A stretch of 14,411 nucleotides of DNA from Limnohabitans sp. (GTDB taxonomy: Bacteria > Pseudomonadota > Gammaproteobacteria > Burkholderiales > Burkholderiaceae_C): NCBI GenBank assembly GCA_021731425.1, contig JAKFXJ010000170.1, forward strand, positions 1 to 14,411, written 5' to 3'. Positions 1 through 7,105 of the stretch are shown one piece after another (position 1 is the first letter of the stretch; every line of letters begins with the position of its first letter). The notes under the pieces are model-generated. The model was given only the letters and a program-made list of their open reading frames with translations, did no database searches and was not told the DNA's origin. The position numbers and the translations under genes were made by a program.

Positions 1-125
1 GTGTAGACCGCCACACCGGTTCCAGCCACAGCGGGTTTATCGCTGCGGCTGCCCAGGCTGTCTTGCGGTTTCTCCCCGCAAGCGACCAAGAACAAAGCCG
101 CGCAGAGGATGGCTGCAGTTTTCAT
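1..125 (-). CDS. Small lipoprotein after fdhB, partial (C-terminus beyond left edge)
   Basis: The visible part gives 41 residues beginning MKTAAILCAALFLVACGEKP, an N-terminal signal with a hydrophobic core and a lipobox L13-V14-A15-C16. The mature protein should therefore be lipidated at Cys16; Gly at +2 gives no Asp inner-membrane retention signal. No stop codon occurs before the edge. An in-frame ATG at 131 forms an ATGA overlap with the fdhB stop, but an AGGAG lies about 7 bases before the ATG at 125 and directly abuts the one at 131, so I chose 125. Tight coupling to fdhB implies co-transcription. In related clusters a cytochrome b subunit is often expected near here; this protein is not one as far as visible. 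Function is not recognised. Confidence 0.8.
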   Translation of the reverse strand, partial: MKTAAILCAALFLVACGEKPQDSLGSRSDKPAVAGTGVAVY

Positions 126-127
126 GC

Positions 128-727
128 TCATGCTCCTTTGGCTTGGTTGCCATAGGCCGTGCCCCAGCCCCAAACTTCGGCGCCTTTGCCGCGCTGGACC
201 ACACGGCCACGCAGGATGTCGGCCACCACATCGCCGTCACCGGCCAGCAGCGCCTTGGTCGAGCACATCTCGGCACAAGCGGGCAGCTTTCCCTCAGCCA
301 AACGGTTACGACCGTACTTCTCGAATTCGGCCTGGCTGCCGTGCTCTTCCGGGCCACCTGCGCAGAAGGTGCATTTGTCCATCTTGCCGCGCAGACCAAA
401 GGTGCCGGTGGACGGGAACTGAGGGGCACCAAACGGGCAGGCATAAGAGCAGTAGCCGCAGCCAATGCAGATGTCCTTGTCGTGCAGGACCACGCCTTCT
501 TCGGTTTTATAGAAGCAATTGACCGGGCAGACCGCCATGCAAGGCGCATCCGAGCAGTGCATGCAAGCCACCGAGATCGACTTTTCACCAGGAACGCCGT
601 CGTTCAAAGTGACCACGCGGCGACGGTTCACACCCCACGGGACTTCGTGTTCGTTTTTGCAAGCGGTGACGCAGCCGTTGCATTCGATGCAACGCTCTGC
701 GTCGCAAATAAATTTCATTCGTGCCAT
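128..727 (-). CDS. fdhB: Formate dehydrogenase iron-sulfur (beta) subunit
   Basis: This 199-residue electron-transfer subunit belongs to the FdnH/DmsB/HybA-type ferredoxin family and should relay electrons from FdhA to a membrane partner. Sixteen cysteines form four cluster sites: C13/C16/C19/C23, C55/C58/C63/C67, C87/C90/C93/C97 and C119/C122/C151/C155. There is no signal peptide, so it would be co-exported with Tat-targeted FdhA. E. coli FdnH is longer (about 294 residues) and has a C-terminal membrane helix; that helix is absent here, matching the shorter Fdh3B-like subunits. The start ATG at 727 has AGGAG upstream. The gene lies 18 bases after fdhA and overlaps the possible upstream ATG of the lipoprotein gene, so it sits within one operon. 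Assignment to formate dehydrogenase rests on the adjacent fdhA. Confidence 0.95.
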   Translation of the reverse strand: MARMKFICDAERCIECNGCVTACKNEHEVPWGVNRRRVVTLNDGVPGEKSISVACMHCSDAPCMAVCPVNCFYKTEEGVVLHDKDICIGCGYCSYACPFGAPQFPSTGTFGLRGKMDKCTFCAGGPEEHGSQAEFEKYGRNRLAEGKLPACAEMCSTKALLAGDGDVVADILRGRVVQRGKGAEVWGWGTAYGNQAKGA

Positions 728-745
728 CGTGTTCTCCTGGAGCGC

Positions 746-3706
746 TTAGGCTTTTTCGATGTTGCAGATGGTGGTCTTGGTCTCTTGCATCATGGTGACG
801 CTGTCATAACCATAGGTGGTGGCCGTGTTGACCGCCTCACCGCGCACGATGGGCGCCGCACCTTTCGGGTAGTGCGCCAGCATATCGGCACCTTGCCAAC
901 GGCCAGAGAAGTGGAAGGGCAAGAACACGGTGTCGGGCGCGACGCGTTCGGTCACCATGGCCTGCACATTGATGCGGGCACCTGTAGGCGATGTCACCCA
1001 GGCACGTTCGCCGTTGCGAATGCCACGGTCGGCCGCCGCTTTGGGGTTGATCTCCACGAACATCTCTTGCTGCAATTCGGCCAGCCAAGGGTTGGCGCGG
1101 GTTTCCTCGCCGCCACCTTCGTACTCCACCAAACGCCCCGAAGTCATGATCAGTGGGAACTTCTCGTGCACTTTGTCAGCGATGTTCTTGTCCTGCACGG
1201 TTTTGTACAGGGTGGGCAGACGCCAGAATGCTTTGCGGTCGTCGTGCGTCGGGTACTTGGCCATCATGTCCGGACGGGTGCCATACAGCGGTTCGCGGTG
1301 CTGCGGGATGGGGTCTGGGAAGTTCCAGACCACAGCACGCGCCTTGGCATTGCCAAAAGGATGGCAACCGTGGCCTTTCATGAACACGCGGATCATGCCG
1401 CCCGATGAATCGGTCTTCCAGTTCTTACCTTCGGCTTTGGCTTTTTCAGCCTCAGTCAACTCGTCCCACCAGCCCAGTTTCTTGAGCAGGATGTGGTCGA
1501 GTTCGGGGTAACCGGTGGTGATGTCGGCACCCAGCGAGTGCGAACCGTCTTCGGCCAGCAGGCTCTTGCCTTCACGCTCCACACCAAAGTTGGCGCGGAA
1601 GTTACCGCCTCCGTCCATGACGTGCTTGGAGGTGTCGTACAGGTTGGGCGAGCCAGGGTGCTTCATCTCGGCCGTGCCGTAGCAAGGCCAAGGCAAACCA
1701 AAATAATCACCCGTGAAGTCGTACCCGGTTTCCTTGTCTTTGCCACCTTTGGCCTTCAGGGTTTTCACGTCGAACACATTCATGTTCTTCATGTGGGCCT
1801 TCAAGCGCTCAGGGCTTTGGCCGGTGTAGCCGATGGTCCAGACACACTTGTTGATTTCGCGCAGGATGTCTTCGGGCATGGGCTCGTCCATGCCGCCGAC
1901 TTTTTGCATCTTGTAATTTTTGGACAGCTCTTTGGCAAAGCCCAGCTTCTCTGCCAGCTGGTGCATGATCATGTGGTCAGAGCGGCTCTCCCACAAGGGC
2001 TCTATCACCTTCTCGCGCCACTGGATGGAACGGTTGGACGCGGTGCATGAACCGCTGGTCTCGAACTGCGTCGCAGCAGGCAAGAGGTACACAGCGCGGT
2101 TGGGGTTCAGGTCTTCGGCCTTGCCTGGCATGGCGGCCATGGCGGCAGTGGCCGATGGGTACGGGTCCACCACCACCAACAAGTCGAGCTTGTCCATGGC
2201 GCGTTTCATGTCCAGACCACGGGTCTGCGAGTTGGGGGCATGGCCCCAATAGAACACGCCGCGCAGGTTGCTGTCTTGGTCGATCAACTCGTTGTTCTCG
2301 AGGACACCATCAATCCAGCGGGACACGGTGATGCCGTTTTTGCCCATCATGGCGGGGCTGGCAAACTGCTTTTTGATCCACTCGAAGTCCACGCCCCAAG
2401 TGTTGGCAAAGTGCTTCCAGGAACCTTCAGCCAAGCCGTAGTAGCCAGGCAGCGAATCGGGGTTCGGGCCGACGTCGGTCGCGCCTTGCACGTTGTCGTG
2501 GCCACGGAAAATGTTGGTACCGCCACCGGTCTTGCCCACGTTGCCCAAAGCCAGTTGCAAGATGCAAGACGCACGCACCATGGCATTGCCAATCGTGTGC
2601 TGGGTCTGGCCCATACACCAGACGATGGTGCCTGGGTTGTTGTCGTGCAGCATCTTGGCGATCTTGAACATCTGCTCTTCTTTGACGCCGCAGGCCTCTT
2701 CCACCTTGTCGGGTGTCCACTTGGCCATCACGTCGGCCTTGACGGCTTCCATGCCGTACACACGGTCGTTGATGTACTTTTTGTCTTCCCAACCGTTTTT
2801 GAAGATGTGATAAACCAGACCGAACAGGAATGGAATGTCGGTGCCCGAGCGGATGCGCACATACTCGTCGGCCTTGGCGGCGGTGCGTGTGAAGCGTGGG
2901 TCGACCACAATCATCTTGCAGCCGTTTTCCTTGGCGTGCAGCATGTGCAGCATGGACACCGGATGCGCTTCTGCGGCGTTGGAGCCAATGTACAAGGCGA
3001 CTTTGCTGTTTTGCATGTCGTTGTACGAGTTGGTCATGGCGCCATAACCCCAGGTGTTGGCCACACCGGCCACGGTGGTGGAGTGGCAAATGCGGGCTTG
3101 GTGGTCGCAGTTGTTGGTGCCCCAGAAGCTCACGAACTTGCGCAGCAAATAGGCCTGTTCGTTGTTGTGCTTGGACGAGCCCACGTAATAGATGCTGTCG
3201 GGTCCGCTGGCTTTTTTCAACTCCAGCATCTTGGCGCTGATTTCGTTGAGGGCCACGTCCCAACTGATGCGTTCGTATTTGCCGTTGACCAGCTTCATGG
3301 GGTAGCGCAGGCGGTATTCGCCGTGGCCGTGCTCACGGATGGCCGCGCCCTTGGCGCAATGTGCGCCCAGGTTGATGGGCGAATCGAACACGGGCTCCTG
3401 GCGCACCCAGACACCGTTTTCGACCACGGCATCGATGGCGCAACCCACCGAGCAGTGGGTACAGATGGTGCGCTTGACTTCGACCTTGCCAGCGCCCGTG
3501 AAGGACTTGGCGGTGGCGGCCTGTGCTTTTTGCACCAGGCTCAGTTGCGAGGCGGCCAGGCCAACACCCACGCCCAAGCCAGAGCGGCGCAGAAAGCTGC
3601 GGCGGTCCAGGGTAGGCAGCGCTTGGGACAAGCCACGGCGCAGGCTGTGAATGAAAGGAGAGGCGGCGGCACCGGTCGTGCCGGTTTGCTTTTTGGTCAG
3701 CAACAT
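746..3706 (-). CDS. fdhA: Formate dehydrogenase catalytic (alpha) subunit, Tat-exported, Cys form
   Basis: This 986-residue molybdopterin oxidoreductase oxidises formate to CO2 at a Mo/W bis-MGD centre. Domains in order: a Tat signal with R35-R36 in DRRSFLRRSG followed by a hydrophobic stretch to about residue 63; an iron-sulfur site C82/C85/C89/C117 with Lys119 just after it; the catalytic domains; and a C-terminal molydopterin dinucleotide-binding domain including GRLVEYEGGGEETRANPW. In ARICHSTTVAG, Cys207 (codon TGC at 3088-3086) aligns with the active-site selenocysteine of E. coli FdnG and is followed by the conserved His208. The enzyme is thus selenium-independent. There is no NuoG-like N-terminal ferredoxin extension, so it is not the NAD-linked soluble FdsA type. 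A GGAG precedes the ATG at 3706. It lies between the mini Tat gene and fdhB and acts outside the cytoplasm. TorD-like chaperoning is likely. Confidence 0.96.
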   Translation of the reverse strand: MLLTKKQTGTTGAAASPFIHSLRRGLSQALPTLDRRSFLRRSGLGVGVGLAASQLSLVQKAQAATAKSFTGAGKVEVKRTICTHCSVGCAIDAVVENGVWVRQEPVFDSPINLGAHCAKGAAIREHGHGEYRLRYPMKLVNGKYERISWDVALNEISAKMLELKKASGPDSIYYVGSSKHNNEQAYLLRKFVSFWGTNNCDHQARICHSTTVAGVANTWGYGAMTNSYNDMQNSKVALYIGSNAAEAHPVSMLHMLHAKENGCKMIVVDPRFTRTAAKADEYVRIRSGTDIPFLFGLVYHIFKNGWEDKKYINDRVYGMEAVKADVMAKWTPDKVEEACGVKEEQMFKIAKMLHDNNPGTIVWCMGQTQHTIGNAMVRASCILQLALGNVGKTGGGTNIFRGHDNVQGATDVGPNPDSLPGYYGLAEGSWKHFANTWGVDFEWIKKQFASPAMMGKNGITVSRWIDGVLENNELIDQDSNLRGVFYWGHAPNSQTRGLDMKRAMDKLDLLVVVDPYPSATAAMAAMPGKAEDLNPNRAVYLLPAATQFETSGSCTASNRSIQWREKVIEPLWESRSDHMIMHQLAEKLGFAKELSKNYKMQKVGGMDEPMPEDILREINKCVWTIGYTGQSPERLKAHMKNMNVFDVKTLKAKGGKDKETGYDFTGDYFGLPWPCYGTAEMKHPGSPNLYDTSKHVMDGGGNFRANFGVEREGKSLLAEDGSHSLGADITTGYPELDHILLKKLGWWDELTEAEKAKAEGKNWKTDSSGGMIRVFMKGHGCHPFGNAKARAVVWNFPDPIPQHREPLYGTRPDMMAKYPTHDDRKAFWRLPTLYKTVQDKNIADKVHEKFPLIMTSGRLVEYEGGGEETRANPWLAELQQEMFVEINPKAAADRGIRNGERAWVTSPTGARINVQAMVTERVAPDTVFLPFHFSGRWQGADMLAHYPKGAAPIVRGEAVNTATTYGYDSVTMMQETKTTICNIEKA

Positions 3707-3752
3707 GGAGGGCTCCAGTTGGGAATGAACGGGGAGGACAGAGAAAAACAGC

Positions 3753-3959
3753 TCAGACGCGGGTGGTCTTGTAATACTGCTGTACGTGTTCGCTCAGGGT
3801 GTAGCCACCGCCACGTGTGGGCTTGGGCAAGGCTGTGGGCACGGGCGCAGCTTGCTTGACGACGCCGGGCAAAACGGCTGTGGCGGCTGCAACAGCGCCC
3901 ACCGTGGCTGCACCCGAGAACAGGGTGCGGCGTGAAAGAGTTGAGTTTTTGGAAGACAT
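3753..3959 (-). CDS. Formate-dehydrogenase-region mini Tat protein
   Basis: This 68-residue protein has a Tat-like signal (S9-R10-R11-T12-L13-F14, then an Ala/Val-rich stretch to about residue 38) and a very short mature part. The tail, YTLSEHVQQYYKTTRV (residues 53-68), closely fits the conserved Y-x-x-S-x-H-V-x-x-Y-Y motif I recall for the family 'formate dehydrogenase region TAT target' (TIGR02811); Thr54 replaces the usual basic residue. The family is known only by location beside formate dehydrogenase; it is a suspected small subunit or assembly factor. A GGAG lies 6 bases before the ATG. It is the first gene of the fdh operon, 46 bases upstream of fdhA, directly after the control region. 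Confidence 0.88.
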   Translation of the reverse strand: MSSKNSTLSRRTLFSGAATVGAVAAATAVLPGVVKQAAPVPTALPKPTRGGGYTLSEHVQQYYKTTRV

Positions 3960-4003
3960 CGAGCACTCCGGAAAATGAAAAGTCAGGGCAAGCTCAAAAA
4001 GCG

Positions 4004-4033
4004 ATCACATGCAAATGTTTGCATAGGTGTGAT
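4004..4033. promoter_or_regulatory. Nested inverted repeat, possible operator upstream of fdh
   Basis: ATGCAAA (4009-4015) and TTTGCAT (4018-4024) form a perfect 7+7 repeat around a TG spacer. Outside it, ATCAC (4004-4008) pairs with GTGAT (4029-4033), with 4 unpaired bases on one side. It lies between the putative promoter and the first fdh gene's ribosome-binding site. The 16-base core has the size and symmetry of a dimeric regulator site. The ATCAC/GTGAT arms are in the opposite order to a CRP site. The binding protein is unknown. Confidence 0.5.
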
Positions 4034-4048
4034 GGTACTTCCCAATGA

Positions 4049-4084
4049 CCAACCCATCAGGGTAAAAACCCTAGGTTGGATGGG
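4049..4084. repeat. Hairpin overlapping the putative fdh -10 region
   Basis: CCAACC (4049-4054) pairs with GGTTGG (4074-4079), enclosing AGGGT (4059-4063) and ACCCT (4068-4072) around AAAA. An alternative pairing joins CCCATC (4053-4058) with GATGGG (4079-4084), so the stretch can form mutually exclusive stems. It covers the predicted -10 element. It could be a regulator site on DNA or, if transcription starts further upstream, a leader structure. No U-tract follows on the minus strand, so a simple terminator is unlikely. Confidence 0.5.
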
Positions 4085-4095
4085 CTGCATGTCAA
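4068..4095 (-). promoter_or_regulatory. Putative promoter of the fdh operon
   Basis: On the minus strand a perfect TTGACA (-35) lies at 4095-4090. After 16 bases comes TAGGGT at 4073-4068, only a 3/6 match to TATAAT. A perfect -35 with a poor -10 is compatible with an activator-dependent sigma-70 promoter. The predicted start would leave a leader of about 100 bases before the mini Tat gene, holding both inverted repeats or parts of them. No sigma-54 pair (TGGCAC-N5-TTGCA type) or FNR site was found here. The location fits well; the exact element is uncertain. Confidence 0.45.
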
Positions 4096-4144
4096 GTTAG
4101 TGACGCGCACTTCAAACAAAGCCCTTCCGAATGCGGGCTGGCGC

Positions 4145-4168
4145 ACACAGGACCCGCGGGCCCTGTGT
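4145..4168 (-). terminator. GC-rich hairpin after the TRAP/amidase operon
   Basis: ACACAGG (4145-4151) pairs perfectly with CCTGTGT (4162-4168), and the interior holds the self-complementary CCCGCGGG, giving a stem of about 10 pairs. It begins 5 bases beyond the stop codon of the 57-residue membrane protein, the expected place for an operon end. The minus strand has no T-run after the stem, so intrinsic termination would be weak. It may act as an mRNA 3'-end stabiliser or a Rho-assisted terminator. Confidence 0.5.
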
Positions 4169-4173
4169 TGTGG

Positions 4174-4347
4174 TCACTCGGTTTTGTCGTTTTTGCCGGA
4201 AGAAAAATAATCAAACACAGCCAAACCCAAGCCCCCCAACAAGATGAGGGTAATGTCCAGCTGGGGCAACTTGAATATGTAGGGCAGCAGGAAAGCCGCC
4301 ATCAAGGTCAGGCCTACGAGGCCGGTGAAACGTTCAAGCGATTTCAT
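4174..4347 (-). CDS. Small two-helix membrane protein, 57 residues
   Basis: The frame encodes 57 residues starting MKSLERFTGLVGLTLMAAFL. Two hydrophobic segments (about residues 8-25 and 30-48) are separated by a short KLPQLD turn, and the C-terminus is charged (SSGKNDKTE). AAGGAA lies about 6 bases before the ATG at 4347. That ATG overlaps the amidase stop as ATGA, indicating translational coupling, and the hairpin at 4145-4168 follows. Start signal, coupling, coherent membrane topology and terminator position support a real gene although it is too short for common ORF cut-offs. It is not homologous to anything I can name. It may assist the TRAP transporter or be an unrelated small inner-membrane protein. 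Confidence 0.75.
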   Translation of the reverse strand: MKSLERFTGLVGLTLMAAFLLPYIFKLPQLDITLILLGGLGLAVFDYFSSGKNDKTE

Positions 4348-5696
4348 GTCTGATTCCTTTTGACAAATTCAGCCACCAGCCACCGCGCAGAGCGCATCAA
4401 GCGGGCATCGTTTTGGTGAGCACCCACGGCTTGTACACCCAAGGGCAAACCATTGGACAAGTTCATCAGCGGCAGGTTGAGGCTGGGCAGCCCCGCAAAA
4501 CTCCAAACGGTTTGCATGATCGGGTTGCCCGTCGATTCCAACCCCACAGGGGCGGTGCCCAAGGCGGCTGGACACAAAATGACGTCATAACTGGCGAAGT
4601 ACTCTTCAAAAGCGTTCATGACGTGGAACTGGCGGTCTTTGGCCACCAGGTAATCCGTGACCGGGAGGGTCATGGCTTTTTCGATGCGAGCTTGAAGAGG
4701 CTCGCTCAACTGCGCACGGCTGTGGAGCCATTCCTTTTGCAGGCAAAACGCCAACTCTGACTCGTTGATGGTGGCCAGCCAGGGGGCCACATTGCGCACG
4801 ATGTCGGGCAAAGCCGCATGCGTGACGCAGTCACCCAGATGGTCCACAAAAGCCTCGTAGGCTTCGCGTGCTTCGGGGTCCACCTGGTCCCACCAAGGGG
4901 TTTTGACAAAGCAAAACTTGGGCGGCAGTGGCGGCTCGGAAACCGCCACATCGTACAAACGGCGTGGAGCCTGCCGTGCGGTAGCGGCGTCATGGCCGTC
5001 GTCGCCCGTCAAGATTTCGGCCACCCAGGCGATGTCTACCAAGTTGCGGGCAAATACGCCCACTTCGTCCAGCGAGGGCGACTGGTCAAGCACCCCAGTG
5101 CGAGGCACGAGCCCGCGTGAGGGCTTGAAGGCATAGACACCGCAATACGAGGCCGGGCGGATCACAGAGCCATTGGTTTGTGTGCCCAGCGCTACGGGCA
5201 CCATGCCTGCTGCCACCGCTGCGGCCGAACCGCTGGAGGAGCCGCCTGGCGTGTGGGCCGTGTTGTGGGGGTTACAGGTCGGGCCCGCTTGGGTGGTCGC
5301 AAATTCGGTGCTGACGGTTTTACCGAAAATCACGGCCCCCGCTGCACGCAAGCGCGACACCACAGTGGCATCACCCACCGAGTAGCGCCCCTGGTGAATG
5401 GGGCTGCCGTATTCGGTGGGGAAGTCCATGGTGTCGATGATGTCCTTGACCGCCACCGGCACGCCATACAAATGGCCCGGCAAATGGCCAGCCGTGCGGT
5501 CGCGTTGCAGGTTGTCGGCCTGCAGCGCCACCACCCGGTCATCGCGGTGCGCGAAGGCATGGATGTTGGCATCGGCCGCGTCCACAAACTGGCCCAGTTT
5601 GACGGTGAATTCCTCCACCGTCTCCTGGCCACTGAGCAGATGCTCGCGGATTTGCAGGGCCGTGAGCTCCGAAACGTTGAGGGGACTGGCGCTCAT
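4344..5696 (-). CDS. Amidase-signature family hydrolase
   Basis: This 450-residue serine hydrolase of the amidase signature family probably cleaves a carboxamide to acid plus ammonia or amine. The Ser-cisSer-Lys triad is visible: Lys84 in VAVKDIID, cis-Ser153 in GGSSSGSA and nucleophile Ser177 in GTQTNGSVIRPA. Spacings of 69 and 24 residues fit the family. The nucleophile motif reads TQTNGS rather than the common TDTGGS, a subfamily difference that may affect the substrate. There is no signal peptide, so it is cytoplasmic. The dctM stop and this ATG share a base (TGATG at 5698-5694); a GTG one codon upstream is also possible, but ATG was preferred. Coupling to the TRAP genes suggests it acts on an imported compound. 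It is not a GatA, since no gatB/gatC are nearby. The substrate is unknown. Confidence 0.92.
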   Translation of the reverse strand: MSASPLNVSELTALQIREHLLSGQETVEEFTVKLGQFVDAADANIHAFAHRDDRVVALQADNLQRDRTAGHLPGHLYGVPVAVKDIIDTMDFPTEYGSPIHQGRYSVGDATVVSRLRAAGAVIFGKTVSTEFATTQAGPTCNPHNTAHTPGGSSSGSAAAVAAGMVPVALGTQTNGSVIRPASYCGVYAFKPSRGLVPRTGVLDQSPSLDEVGVFARNLVDIAWVAEILTGDDGHDAATARQAPRRLYDVAVSEPPLPPKFCFVKTPWWDQVDPEAREAYEAFVDHLGDCVTHAALPDIVRNVAPWLATINESELAFCLQKEWLHSRAQLSEPLQARIEKAMTLPVTDYLVAKDRQFHVMNAFEEYFASYDVILCPAALGTAPVGLESTGNPIMQTVWSFAGLPSLNLPLMNLSNGLPLGVQAVGAHQNDARLMRSARWLVAEFVKRNQT

Positions 5697-7105
5697 CACT
5701 GCTGCTTGAAGAAATCAGGGTTGACCACCGACTCGTCGTTGGTGTCACGCTCCATCTCAACCGCTTGGTTGAAGAACTGGTCTGGCAAATAGCTCACCAT
5801 GGCTGGGAAGACGTAGGTCATGGCCAGTGTGAACAAAATGATGTACACAAAAGGCATGCACCCACTGAAGATGGTGTTCAATTGCAGACTCTTGGGTGCA
5901 ACCCCTTTCAGGTAATAGGCCGACATCGCCATCGGCGGAGTCAAGAAAGCGGTCTGCAAGTTCACAGCGATCAAGATGCCGAACAAGATCGGATCGATGC
6001 CGTACAAGGGCAGCAAAGGCAGGAAGATGGGCACAAAAATGATGATGATCTCGCTCCACTCCAAAGGCCAGCCCAAGATGAAAATCAAGAACTGGGACAG
6101 CAGCAAGAACTGCAAAGGCGACAAGTCCAATGCCAGCATGAAATCCTTGACCAAATGCTCACCACCCAAGTAGCCAAAAACCGATGCGAAAGTGGCTGAG
6201 CCGACAAAAAGGAAACACACCATGGCCGAGGTGCGGGCCGTGAGGTAAACCGACTCGCGCAACCGCTGCCAAGTGAAGGCGCGGTAAACAATGGCCAGGA
6301 TGATGCCGCCCAAAACGCCCATGGCAGCCGCTTCGCTGGGTGTCGCCAACCCAAACAAAATTGAGCCCAACACCGACATGATCAAGACAGCCAAAGGCAA
6401 AAAGGCCTTCAACACCATGACAACGCTTTCCCATACTGTGTACTGATCCACATCTTTGGGCTTGGGACACAAAGAGGGGTTGAGCGTGGCACGCACAATG
6501 ATGTAGAGCAGGTACAAAAACGCCAATGTGAAGCCAGGGATGATGGCCGCTGCATACATCTTGACCACTGAAACGCTGGCTGTGGCTGCGTAAACAATGA
6601 GCAAGATGGAAGGCGGAATCAAAATACCCAAAGTGCCACCTGCCGTGATAACACCACTGGCCAGTTTTTCGTCATAACCAGCTTTGAGCATCGCTGGCAA
6701 GGCGATCAAGCCCATCAGGGCCACCACCGCGCCCACAATGCCAGTGGCTGTCGCAAAAAGTGTACAAGTGACCAATGCAGCCACGGCCATCGAGCCAGGC
6801 AGTGCACGCAAGCCAACCTGCAAACTCAAAAACAATTTATCCAGAATGTTGGCACGCTCGATGATGTAACCCATGAACAAAAACAAGGGTATCGATATGA
6901 GCACATCGTTGTTCATCACGCTGAAGGTGTTCTGCGTGAACAGGTACAGGATGCGGTTGTCCCAGATCAACTGGTCGGGCGTGAAGTAAGCATAAAAGCC
7001 GAAGCCCATGCCCATGGCCATCATCGTGAAGGCGATCGGAAAGCCGAGAAAAATAAAGACAATGAAGAGTCCCAGCATTAGGAGGGCGACAAACGGATCA
7101 CTCAT
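5696..7105 (-). CDS. dctM: TRAP transporter large membrane subunit DctM
   Basis: This 469-residue polytopic inner-membrane protein is the ion-coupled transport channel of a tripartite TRAP system. It contains roughly a dozen hydrophobic segments, starting with FVALLMLGLFIVFIFLGFPI near residues 5-24, and typical DctM stretches such as GGTLGILIPPSILLIVYA (about residues 156-173) and SEAAAMGVLGGIILAIVY. Length matches the family. The ATG at 7105 overlaps the dctQ stop as ATGA, and the stop overlaps the amidase start by one base. The C-terminal tail is charged and cytosolic-looking. It would use a cation gradient to import the ligand delivered by DctP. Confidence 0.95.
   Translation of the reverse strand: MSDPFVALLMLGLFIVFIFLGFPIAFTMMAMGMGFGFYAYFTPDQLIWDNRILYLFTQNTFSVMNNDVLISIPLFLFMGYIIERANILDKLFLSLQVGLRALPGSMAVAALVTCTLFATATGIVGAVVALMGLIALPAMLKAGYDEKLASGVITAGGTLGILIPPSILLIVYAATASVSVVKMYAAAIIPGFTLAFLYLLYIIVRATLNPSLCPKPKDVDQYTVWESVVMVLKAFLPLAVLIMSVLGSILFGLATPSEAAAMGVLGGIILAIVYRAFTWQRLRESVYLTARTSAMVCFLFVGSATFASVFGYLGGEHLVKDFMLALDLSPLQFLLLSQFLIFILGWPLEWSEIIIIFVPIFLPLLPLYGIDPILFGILIAVNLQTAFLTPPMAMSAYYLKGVAPKSLQLNTIFSGCMPFVYIILFTLAMTYVFPAMVSYLPDQFFNQAVEMERDTNDESVVNPDFFKQQ

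Noticed and set aside
143-1408. 421-residue open frame on the plus strand
   Set aside because: Antisense across fdhB and the end of fdhA, both certain genes, and without family features.
3086-3088. Selenocysteine in FdhA
   Set aside because: The active-site codon is TGC (Cys207); no in-frame TGA interrupts the gene.
2240-3859. 539-residue open frame on the plus strand
   Set aside because: Antisense to fdhA, which has clear catalytic motifs. The frame's Val/His/Gly-rich translation is a codon-bias artefact.
4004-4033. CRP or FNR site in the fdh control region
   Set aside because: The ATCAC/GTGAT arms are in the reverse order of TGTGA-N6-TCACA, and the core does not match TTGAT-N4-ATCAA.
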